From positions 62,001-126,000 of the forward strand of contig JADJRE010000003.1 in the NCBI GenBank assembly GCA_016712375.1: a stretch of DNA of 64,000 nt. The letters are read 5' to 3'. This stretch comes from Rhodospirillales bacterium (GTDB lineage Bacteria; Pseudomonadota; Alphaproteobacteria; Rhodospirillales; Defluviicoccaceae). A program made the position numbers and the translations under genes. Shown one piece after another: positions 9,976-16,685 of the stretch. Position 1 is the stretch's first letter. Every line of letters begins with the position of its first letter. The notes under the pieces are model-generated. The model saw only the letters and a list, made by a program, of their open reading frames with translations. It made no database searches and was not told the origin of the DNA.

Positions 9976-10563
9976 TCACGATGCCGAGCCGGCGCCGGTC
10001 CAGCCCGCACGACCCAGCGTGTCGAGCAACGTGCTTCGGGCGATGCCGAAGGTTCGGCAGACAGACGCCTTGCTCGCACCACCTTCGAGAGCGGCAATGA
10101 CCGCTTCCAGCTTCTCGGCTTCTATGGCGGTCGGGCGTCCGCCACGTCGTCCGCGTCGTCGAGCGGCTGCAAGTCCCGCTTGCACCCGTTCACGAGTCAA
10201 AGCTCGCTCGTATTGGGCCAGAGCCCCGAAGATATGGAACAGAAGCTCCCCATGCGGCGTGTTCGTGTCCATCCCCTCCGTCAGCGACCGGAACGCGACC
10301 CCGCCGTGGCGCAAGCCAGCGACAATGTCGAGCAGGTGGGGCAGCGAGCGTCCGAGACGATCGAGCTTCCACACGACCAGCGTGTCGCCGGACTTCAAGA
10401 AGTCGAGGCATCTCTTGAGGCCGGGGCGATCGTCGCGCGCACCCGACGCCTTGTCCTCGAACAAATGGCGGGCATCGACCCCGGCGGAGATCAGGGCATC
10501 GTGCTGCAAGGCTGTGGTTTGACGGTCATTGTCCGATGAGACGCGCATGTAGCCGACCAACAT
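9976..10563 (-). CDS. Serine recombinase (resolvase/invertase, TnpR-like)
   Basis: Small serine recombinase of 195 residues, the normal size for Tn3-family resolvases and Hin-type invertases. The N-terminus MLVGYMRVSSDND carries the catalytic Ser9 in the YxRVS motif. The conserved active-site arginines lie in VWKLDRLGRS and the E-helix region follows (HIFGALAQYERALTRERV). The C-terminal helix-turn-helix is visible at SKASVCRTFGIARSTLL. No full transposase gene accompanies it, so it is probably left over from a Tn3-like transposon. Its res site would be expected in the AT-richer sequence just upstream (10564-10640), where an imperfect GGAAAACC/GGTTTCC dyad is visible. Confidence 0.9.
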   Translation of the reverse strand: MLVGYMRVSSDNDRQTTALQHDALISAGVDARHLFEDKASGARDDRPGLKRCLDFLKSGDTLVVWKLDRLGRSLPHLLDIVAGLRHGGVAFRSLTEGMDTNTPHGELLFHIFGALAQYERALTRERVQAGLAAARRRGRRGGRPTAIEAEKLEAVIAALEGGASKASVCRTFGIARSTLLDTLGRAGWTGAGSAS

Positions 10564-10947
10564 GTACGGAAAACCTCAAAGGGGCGGTTTCCGCGCAGCC
10601 TATCATTCCGACTTGGTTTACCGTATAGAAAAGCGCCACTGACGCGCCGATCGACCGCGGGGCGCCAGTGCCTGTCGGAAAACAGGTGTTTTCCGGTCTG
10701 AACTGAGTCGGCGTTTCTGCTCCGTTGCTCCGTTTGCTACTCAGACCGCACCGCCCCCCGAACACGCCTGTCCCGCCGCCCCGCAGGCGCCCCGGCGAGT
10801 TCCCTCCGATGGCCGGGCTTCGCCGCCCACTCCCCTGCCGGTGCCGTCGCGGCTGGTTCGAAGTCGCCGCCTGCGACCTCCTGCCCGAAGCCGACGGCAC
10901 GCCGCAGACGACGCAGCGCACTGCGGCGCTGGCGCGGCGCGCAAGGC

Positions 10948-11197
10948 GGACAACACCCGGCGGCCTATCGCGCCGGCGTCCGCGCTTGGTGCGCCTGGTG
11001 CGACGGCCAAGCGCTGTCGGCACTGCCGGCGCGCCCCAAGGACGTCGCATCCTCGTCTCCGCATGTGCCTATCCGCCGACGCCGGCTGGGCCGGCGTCGA
11101 TCGGCTGCGTGCACTGGCTGGGGGCCTCCCCTCGCCCACCGCCGCCGCGGTCGTCGCCGAAACTGGGACGCAGGCTGCGCCTATCCGGCGCAGCTGA
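10948..11197 (+). pseudogene. Relic of a tyrosine integrase N-terminal domain
   Basis: Reading 10948-11049 in one frame gives AAYRAGVRAWCAWCDGQALS and then LPARPKDVAS, which matches the SAM-like core-binding domain of plasmid/phage integrases. A second frame around 11110-11180 gives DRLRALAGGLPSPTAAAV, resembling the next part of the same domain. The two pieces are out of frame with each other and no catalytic domain follows, so this is a decayed fragment. The rest of 10564-11533 is GC-rich and shows nothing else I can support. Confidence 0.4.
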
Positions 11198-11533
11198 AGC
11201 GGCTCGGCCGGCACGCCAACTGGCCGACGCTGGCCGCCTTAAATCGAGGACGGCAACCTGCTCGAGGAGCACGCCGCTGCAACGGGTGCTGTAGGTGAAG
11301 GCGCTCGCCATGTTCACGCCCCCTGCCCGTCTCCACAACGTCGCCTCCTAGCCGGACAGGGCAACTCTGCGCAGGTCGCGCGGGGCAACGTCGTACCGAC
11401 GCTCCTCGCCATAACCCGACATCGACGGCATCAATGGGCGGGGTCCGCTTTCGCCAAGAGCAGCCGGCTTGGGCAAAACATCCGCACCTTGTTGTTGTGC
11501 GTGGCTCATGATTTTTGCGTGGAGGCCTGCGCG

Positions 11534-11920
11534 TCAGGGGGCAAGCGCCTCGAGGATGCGGCACTCGGCAACCGTGCCATGACGACATTGCGCGATGATG
11601 GTTTCCAACTCCCGGCGCAACGCGGCAAGGTCCACCAGCTTCCGTTTCACCTCCGCCAGATGTTCGCGGGCTATGGCGTCCACGGCTTTGCAGGACTGCT
11701 CTTTCTGGTCGGCGAGGTCGAGCAGCGCCCGAATCTGCTCGATGGAAAAGCCGAGGTCACGCGCGCGGCGTGTGAAGGCAAGGCGGCTGAGATGCCCGGC
11801 TGAATAGTCGCGGTAATTTCCAGCCGTCCGGGGCGGCGGCGGCAGTAAGCCGATGCGCTCGTAATAGCGGATCGTTTCCGCCGTGGTCTCCGCTGCCCGC
11901 GCCAGTTCCCCGATGTTCAT
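11534..11920 (-). CDS. MerR-family heavy-metal regulator (CadR/PbrR/ZntR type)
   Basis: Transcription activator/repressor of 128 residues. The N-terminal winged helix starts MNIGELARAAETTAETIRYY, followed by the dimerisation coiled coil. Three cysteines sit where Zn/Cd/Pb sensors bind metal: Cys77 in QSCKAVDAIA, and Cys112 and Cys120 in QCRHGTVAECRILEAL. The gene is divergent from a cation transporter and the shared promoter has the long spacer typical of MerR control. It therefore very likely turns on the transporter in response to a soft or divalent metal. Metal identity is an inference from the Cys pattern only. Confidence 0.93.
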   Translation of the reverse strand: MNIGELARAAETTAETIRYYERIGLLPPPPRTAGNYRDYSAGHLSRLAFTRRARDLGFSIEQIRALLDLADQKEQSCKAVDAIAREHLAEVKRKLVDLAALRRELETIIAQCRHGTVAECRILEALAP

Positions 11921-11930
11921 CGGCCGCCCC

Positions 11931-11961
11931 TTGACCTTGTAGTGACTACAAGGTTTATATC
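11931..11961 (+). promoter_or_regulatory. MerR-type operator/promoter for the CDF transporter
   Basis: A -35 box TTGACC (11931-11936) and -10 box TATATC (11956-11961) are separated by 19 bp. The spacer contains a perfect dyad ACCTTGTAG-tga-CTACAAGGT (11934-11954). Overlong spacing with a central dyad is the hallmark of promoters activated by MerR proteins. Transcription should start near 11968, downstream of the ATG at 11962. Confidence 0.85.
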
Positions 11962-11991
11962 ATGGGCCATCGCAACTGCCGAGACGCTAGC

Positions 11992-12648
11992 ATGGCCTGT
12001 TGTCAAGACTCCTCCTGTTCCTCCGCCCCGCGTGCCGAGGCGCTGAACAGCCCCAAATGGCGGCGCGCGCTCTGGATCGCGCTGTCCATCAATGCCGCTT
12101 TCTTCGTGGCTGAGATTGTCGCCGGTGTCGCTGCCGGCTCGGCGGCCCTGCAAGCCGACGCCCTCGATTTCTTCGGCGATGCGGCGAACTACGCCATCAG
12201 CCTCGGCGTGGCCGGGATGGCGCTCGCATGGCGGGCCCGCGCGGCTGTGGCCAAGGGTGGCACCCTGATCGCCTTCGCCCTGTGGGTGCTGGGCAGCACG
12301 GCATGGCACGCACTTTACGGCACGCTGCCACAGGCCGAGGTCATGGGTGTGGTGGGCATTGCCGCCTTGGCCGCCAATGGCGGCGTGGCGCTGATGCTCT
12401 ATCGCTTCCGCACCGGCGACGCGAACATGCGTTCTGTCTGGATTTGCTCGCGCAATGACGCGCTCGGCAACGCGGCGGTGCTGCTCGCGGCTATGGGGGT
12501 GTTCGGCACGGGGACAGGCTGGCCGGATGTGATCGTCGCCGCGATCATGGGCGGGCTTGGTCTATGGGGCGGGTGCCAAATCTTCCGTCAGGCGCGCGGC
12601 GAACTTCATTCTGAACGCGGCGCGCCCGTCGGCTTGGCAGCAGAGTAG
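11992..12648 (+). CDS. Cation transporter of the CDF superfamily (CzcD-like)
   Basis: Inner-membrane metal exporter, about 218 residues with six predicted helices. The in-frame ATG at 11962 lies upstream of the expected transcription start, so I prefer 11992 (MACCQDSSCSS), giving a Cys-rich N-terminal tail. Acidic residues replace the usual HxxxD in helix 2 (ALQADALDFFGDAANY) and helix 5 has RNDALGNAAV, a variant found in short MerR-linked CDF proteins. The long cytoplasmic C-terminal domain of classical CDF proteins is absent. It is divergent from and probably controlled by the MerR gene. The metal is not certain. Confidence 0.85.
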   Translation: MACCQDSSCSSAPRAEALNSPKWRRALWIALSINAAFFVAEIVAGVAAGSAALQADALDFFGDAANYAISLGVAGMALAWRARAAVAKGGTLIAFALWVLGSTAWHALYGTLPQAEVMGVVGIAALAANGGVALMLYRFRTGDANMRSVWICSRNDALGNAAVLLAAMGVFGTGTGWPDVIVAAIMGGLGLWGGCQIFRQARGELHSERGAPVGLAAE

Positions 12649-13386
12649 GTAACAGGGCGCCGCATCGGCGAGCCTACGCCAAAACGACAATGAGAAGGGA
12701 TTGGAAATGCGCAAGATCATCTTGATGATCCCAGCCATCGACGCAGCGGCATGGAAGGCGCGGCCCAGCTGGCGCGTCGTCACCGGCAGCAGCCCCTCAC
12801 GGCCCGGAAACAGCCACACCGGCGGCCGGGCGATGCGATACCAGTCACGCAGCAGTTCGAGGAGCCGGTCGGGCAGCTTGGCGAAACGGTCCTTGCGGCC
12901 CTTCCCCTGCTCGATCCGCAGCAGCATCCGCTGGGAGTCGACATCCGCCACCTTGAGGTTGGCGACCTCGGCAATTCGCAGACCGGCGCCATAGGCTGCC
13001 GCCAGCGCCGCCTGGTACTTGGGCCCCGGCGCCGCCGCCAGCAGGTCGGCGACTTCTTCCAGGCTGAGGATGACCGGGATCTTGCGCGGCTCGCGTACGA
13101 ACACCAGGCCGCGGGCGAGCTCCGGCCGCTCGAGGGTGACGGTGAAAAAGAACCGCAACGCCGCCACCGCGCTGTTCATCGACGGGGGCCGCACCCCGCT
13201 CTCGGCCTGGTGCAGCTGGAAGCGGCGAAGATCCTCCGCCGTCGCGGTGTCCGGCGAGCGGCCGAGGAAGGCGGTGAACGTGCGGACGTGGCGGATATAA
13301 TCGGCCTGCGTCTTCTCGACGAACTGGCGGACCGTCATGTCTTCGATCATCCGCCGCCGTAACGGGCTGATGGGCATCTCGCTCAT
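12562..13386 (-). pseudogene. Truncated tyrosine recombinase of the IS91-associated type
   Basis: From ATG 13386 (ribosome site AGGAG just upstream) the product begins MSEMPISPLRRRMIEDMTVR and shows the core-binding domain, then the start of the catalytic domain (AAYGAGLRIAEVANLKVADV, with the first catalytic Arg). Sequence resemblance stops near 12722 after AFHAAASMAGI, exactly where the HTLRHSFATH box and the Tyr motif should follow. The remaining about 50 codons are antisense to the CDF gene end and are foreign. The gene was therefore cut by insertion or recombination with the MerR/CDF unit. It matches, from memory, the recombinase that accompanies IS91-like elements. Confidence 0.75.
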
Positions 13387-13676
13387 CGCGGTGCTCCTGT
13401 CCTGAGGTGAGGTTGCAAACCCCACGATCCTCAAGACGGGACGCCCGCCCCGTCATCTCCGGCAGTTGTTCAGCAGGCCCACGCCGCCCAGTTCATCGAC
13501 CCTCTCGCCAAGTGCACCCCTCCCGCGAGAGCGGGTTCGTTCTCTGGGATGAAGCGGCTCCGGACATGCGCCTTGACTGACCGCCGGTGGTCGTCGAGCT
13601 GGAAGAGATTTCGGGGACAACTACGACCGGGACGGCGGCGCGAGGCGGCGCTGCTGCGGCTAATCGCCGGCCGGCG
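13387..13676. other. Intergenic, no gene supported
   Basis: GC-rich spacer between the recombinase relic and the HD-domain gene. Only a short dyad (CCCGCgagaGCGGG, near 13530) is visible. Confidence 0.4.
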
Positions 13677-14168
13677 CTAGGCGAGGGCCTGATCGAGCTC
13701 GTGCCATAGCGTCGGATCACTCGCCGGCCGCAGGACGGCCGCCCGGAACGCCTGGTGCTCGCGGCGGTACATCGCCAGCTTGCCGCCAGGATCGTCGCGC
13801 AGGCACGCCCGCACGTTCGCCAGCCGGTCGGCCGTCTTGACGAGCAGGGCGATTTCCTCCGGCGCGCCGCGCGGGATCGCCCGCAGCTTGCGCCATGTCT
13901 CCGCCTTTCGCGCCTCGCGGCTCGCGCCCGGCGGATCGGTCAGCAGCCGGACGCAGCGGCCGACCAGCTCGCCGAAGATCCGGTCGAGCTCGTCGGGGGC
14001 GACGGCGGTATCCTCAAGCACGTCATGCAGATAACCGACGGCGATCGCCGTCTCGCCATGCGGCTGCAGGATCGCCGCCACCTCGTCGAGGTGATCGGCG
14101 TACGGCCGGGTGCCGTAACGCTGCGCGCCGTGCGCCTCGACGGCGAACGCGCGGGCGAGAGTCAGCAT
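13677..14168 (-). CDS. HD-domain phosphohydrolase, SpoT/MESH1-like
   Basis: Product of 163 residues. The start at 14168 has a ribosome site GGAGG seven to eight bases upstream; the longer in-frame extension to 14270 lacks one. The HD pattern is intact: His13 (AVEAHGAQRYG), His26 (YADHLDEVA) and His48-Asp49 (GYLHDVLEDT), followed by an Asp in VKTADRLANVRA. This matches small stand-alone HD proteins related to the hydrolase domain of SpoT and MESH1, which hydrolyse (p)ppGpp or other nucleotides. Substrate is inferred. It lies between mobile debris and the partition module and has no obvious operon partner. Confidence 0.8.
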   Translation of the reverse strand: MLTLARAFAVEAHGAQRYGTRPYADHLDEVAAILQPHGETAIAVGYLHDVLEDTAVAPDELDRIFGELVGRCVRLLTDPPGASREARKAETWRKLRAIPRGAPEEIALLVKTADRLANVRACLRDDPGGKLAMYRREHQAFRAAVLRPASDPTLWHELDQALA

Positions 14169-14330
14169 CGGTCGACCTCCACGGCTGTCAGTAAAGTCCC
14201 CACTCCAGCTGATCTCCGGTGATCGCACCGATGCGCACGGCCCAAAGGAATGCCCCGAAGATCGTGCCATCGACGAACAATTCTCATCTCTTGTACGATC
14301 ATTTCATTCCCAGCTGTAGCCGCGCGATCA

Positions 14331-14346
14331 GTTCTGACGTCAGCAC
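14331..14346. repeat. Palindromic partition/operator site, copy 1 (one mismatch)
   Basis: GTTCTGACGTCAGCAC, differing at one base from the 16-bp palindrome GTTCTGACGTCAGAAC found twice more nearby. It lies about 320 bp upstream of parA. It is probably a ParB (parS) or ParA-HTH binding site. Confidence 0.6.
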
Positions 14347-14611
14347 TGCGCGACGAGACGCTCCGCAGATCATCTTGCCGCTCGACGCGGGGCGGCAGGG
14401 GCGCGTTTAAGCACGACACCACGGCCGGCATTGTCATCGTGTTGGAAGCGAATCGACCGCTGCAACCGGATGCTCAAGAAGGCGCTCACCGACCGAGACC
14501 TTCTTGGCCGCTCCGCCGAAACGCTAGGTGCGCCAATGCACTGACAGTTGTTCATGATCAACCATCAACCGCGTAGTTGACGGGTTGACGGTATTATTGC
14601 ATCGGTGGAAT

Positions 14612-14633
14612 GCGGTTCTGACGTCAGAACCGC
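14612..14633. promoter_or_regulatory. Perfect 22-bp palindrome upstream of parA (operator or parS, copy 2)
   Basis: The core GTTCTGACGTCAGAAC (14615-14630) is extended by GCG/CGC to a perfect 22-bp dyad, 22 bp before the preferred parA start. The position suits autoregulation by the N-terminal HTH of ParA. The repeats inside parB and upstream also suit a ParB-bound centromere. Which protein binds is not known. Confidence 0.7.
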
Positions 14634-14655
14634 GGTAATGCTCGCGGAGTTCGGA

Positions 14656-15687
14656 ATGGATGGAAATCGGATGCGCGAGTTGCGTCAGCAGCTGCGTCTG
14701 AGCCAGACCGAACTCAAGCAGCATTTGAACCAGCGGCTCGGCCGGAGATACGACAAGCACAAGATCAGCCGCTGGGAAAACGGACGAGAACCGATCCCGG
14801 AGGACGTGGCAATGGAGCTCGACGCCATGGCTGTAGAGCGAAAGCCCGATGCCCGGGCTCTCGTCCTAGCCAATCAGAAAGGCGGGGTCGGCAAGACGAC
14901 CAGCGCCTTGAACCTAGCCTACGCGTTCTCGCGATCCAGCCGCGTGTTGCTCGTCGATATGGATCCGCAAGCGACGGCAACGGCAGGCCTCCTGGCAGAG
15001 GCCAGCATCGAGGCGTACAGGCAAGGTCGTACGATCGCACACGTCATTCTTGGGGATCGGCCCATCTCCGAAGTGATCATCAAGGCGTCGGAGCCCCTGG
15101 TGGAGAGTAGGGCAATTCCGTTCGATCTGGTCGGCAGCCACATCGATCTGGCCGAGTCAGACGGCCGCCGTGAACCCGGCTTCGATGTCTCACTGCGAGA
15201 GGTCCTGGAACACTGCCGCGCGTCTTACGACTACATCGTCATCGACGCGCCGCCGAACCTGGGGATGTTGACGTGGATGGCTCTTGCAGCCGCCGAGGAC
15301 GTCATCATCCCGGTCCGGACGGAACCGTACGACACCATGGGCGTGGGCCTGATTCTCAACACCATCAAGAAGGTTCAGCGCAGACTGAACCCGACGCTCC
15401 GCCTCGCCGGCATTCTTCCGACGCAGTACGGCAAGCGGAAGTCCGTGGATCGGGAGGTGCTTGCCCATTTGGTAACGGCGATGGGCGACAAGGCGCCCGT
15501 CCTGGAACCCGTGAGCGACAGTGCCATATTTGGGCACGCCGCGCGCAATGGTCGGATCGCTCTGGAAGCCTCGCCGCAGGCGCCAGCCGCCCTCGTATAC
15601 GCTCGTCTGGCGCAGTGCCTAGCGTCGGGCAGTCCTCTGCCCCGGGCGGACGTCGGGGAGATTGCTCTGGACGGGATGAAGGCCTGA
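14656..15687 (+). CDS. parA: Plasmid partition ATPase ParA with N-terminal HTH
   Basis: Drives plasmid segregation by ATP-dependent binding to nucleoid DNA. I choose ATG 14656 (GGAG six bases upstream, product 343 residues); in-frame starts at 14605 and 14638 would overlap the palindrome. An N-terminal helix-turn-helix (LRQQLRLSQTELKQHL, then ISRWENGREP) marks it as a large type I ParA that represses its own promoter. The deviant Walker A KGGVGKTT lies at about residues 75-82, followed by VLLVDMDPQATAT and DYIVIDAPPNLG. parB follows after one base. Although RepA-like, it is not fused in order with repC, which lies apart on the other strand. Confidence 0.93.
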   Translation: MDGNRMRELRQQLRLSQTELKQHLNQRLGRRYDKHKISRWENGREPIPEDVAMELDAMAVERKPDARALVLANQKGGVGKTTSALNLAYAFSRSSRVLLVDMDPQATATAGLLAEASIEAYRQGRTIAHVILGDRPISEVIIKASEPLVESRAIPFDLVGSHIDLAESDGRREPGFDVSLREVLEHCRASYDYIVIDAPPNLGMLTWMALAAAEDVIIPVRTEPYDTMGVGLILNTIKKVQRRLNPTLRLAGILPTQYGKRKSVDREVLAHLVTAMGDKAPVLEPVSDSAIFGHAARNGRIALEASPQAPAALVYARLAQCLASGSPLPRADVGEIALDGMKA

Positions 15688-15688
15688 G

Positions 15689-16606
15689 ATGGCTACGAAG
15701 ACACAACGCCCCTCTCCTATCTTAGGGGCGGCTTCAATGATGATTAGCGAAGCGTCCGAAACGCTGGTGACCAGTGACAGTCGTTTCCATCACAGCTTCG
15801 AAGTCGCCTTGGACTCCATTGAACCCGATCTCGAGCAGGCCAGGAAGCAGCATGCGCCCGACGACATCGCCGCTCTCGCTGGCACCATGGCGGCAGAGGG
15901 CCAGCTGCAGCCGATCCTGCTGCGCCGTCACCCCTCTGAGCGCGGCAGATGGGTCATCGTCGCTGGCGAGCGTCGCTGGCGTGCCGCACAGCTCAACGGC
16001 TGGCCGACAATTCTCGCCATCGAGCACGACAAAGACCCGGAAATTGCCTCGCTGGTGGAAAACCTTCAACGGGTCGATCTGAACGCCGTAGAGGAAGCGA
16101 CGGGGGTTCGCCGGCTGATCGAGAGCAAGCAGTGGACCCAGGATCAGGCGGCCGGCGTCCTCGGCAAACCGAAGAGCGAGGTTAGCGCCCTTCTCAGAAT
16201 TCTCTCTTTGCCGTCCGATCTGCTTGCGTTGGTTCTGACGTCAGAACTGAGCATCCCCCGGAACGTCCTGGTGGAACTCGCACGTGTGGACGACCTGATG
16301 GTCCAGGAGTCGCTTCTGCAGCTGGCTCGCGAGGGTGCGCTCACGGTGAAGATGATCCGCTCGGCGAAAGAGAATTATGGAGCTAACCTTAGTACGCGCG
16401 GGGAGAGGTCATCTGACCGGAAGAGTTCGTCCGGTCCCCCTGTTCAAGTCAGCTTTCGTGCTGTCGAAACAATGGCGGGCCGACTGCGGGCTGCACGTGA
16501 ATCCGGAAAGCCGATCGGCGAGAAGGGCAGGAAGTCTCTCCAGCAGTTGCGGCAGGCGATCGACGAGTTGCTCGCCAACTCCACCACCCGGCCACAGGCC
16601 GAGTAG
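15689..16606 (+). CDS. parB: Plasmid partition protein ParB (CTPase/DNA clamp)
   Basis: Centromere-binding partner of ParA, 305 residues. Conserved pieces include the CTP-binding motif GERRWRAAQ at about residue 93 and SLVENLQRVDLN, followed by the HTH region (WTQDQAAGVLGKPKSEVSAL) and a C-terminal dimerisation helix. The start lies one base after the parA stop, so the two are co-translated. The gene itself contains a perfect GTTCTGACGTCAGAAC palindrome at 16232-16247, encoding VLTSELS, so a likely binding site is embedded in the coding sequence. Confidence 0.93.
   Translation: MATKTQRPSPILGAASMMISEASETLVTSDSRFHHSFEVALDSIEPDLEQARKQHAPDDIAALAGTMAAEGQLQPILLRRHPSERGRWVIVAGERRWRAAQLNGWPTILAIEHDKDPEIASLVENLQRVDLNAVEEATGVRRLIESKQWTQDQAAGVLGKPKSEVSALLRILSLPSDLLALVLTSELSIPRNVLVELARVDDLMVQESLLQLAREGALTVKMIRSAKENYGANLSTRGERSSDRKSSSGPPVQVSFRAVETMAGRLRAARESGKPIGEKGRKSLQQLRQAIDELLANSTTRPQAE
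16232..16247. repeat. Perfect 16-bp palindrome inside parB (copy 3)
   Basis: GTTCTGACGTCAGAAC, identical to the core upstream of parA. Its retention within coding sequence argues for a binding site rather than chance; a 16-bp palindrome would rarely recur by accident in this window. Confidence 0.7.
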
Positions 16607-16685
16607 AGGACGGCGCCGTCTCCAATGCCGGTCATCTGGACGAACTCGCCGGCGACGTGACCGTGCTTTCCGGCGAGGGGGCTGA

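Larger units (their letters stand above)
14169..14655. other. Promoter/centromere region upstream of parA
   Basis: About 490 bp without a supported gene, AT-richer than its surroundings. It holds two of the three GTTCTGACGTCAGAAC-type palindromes (14331 and 14612). An AT-rich stretch with TTGACG and TATTAT (14584-14596) lies between them, but the spacing between those boxes is too short for a textbook promoter. The parA promoter must lie here. Confidence 0.5.
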
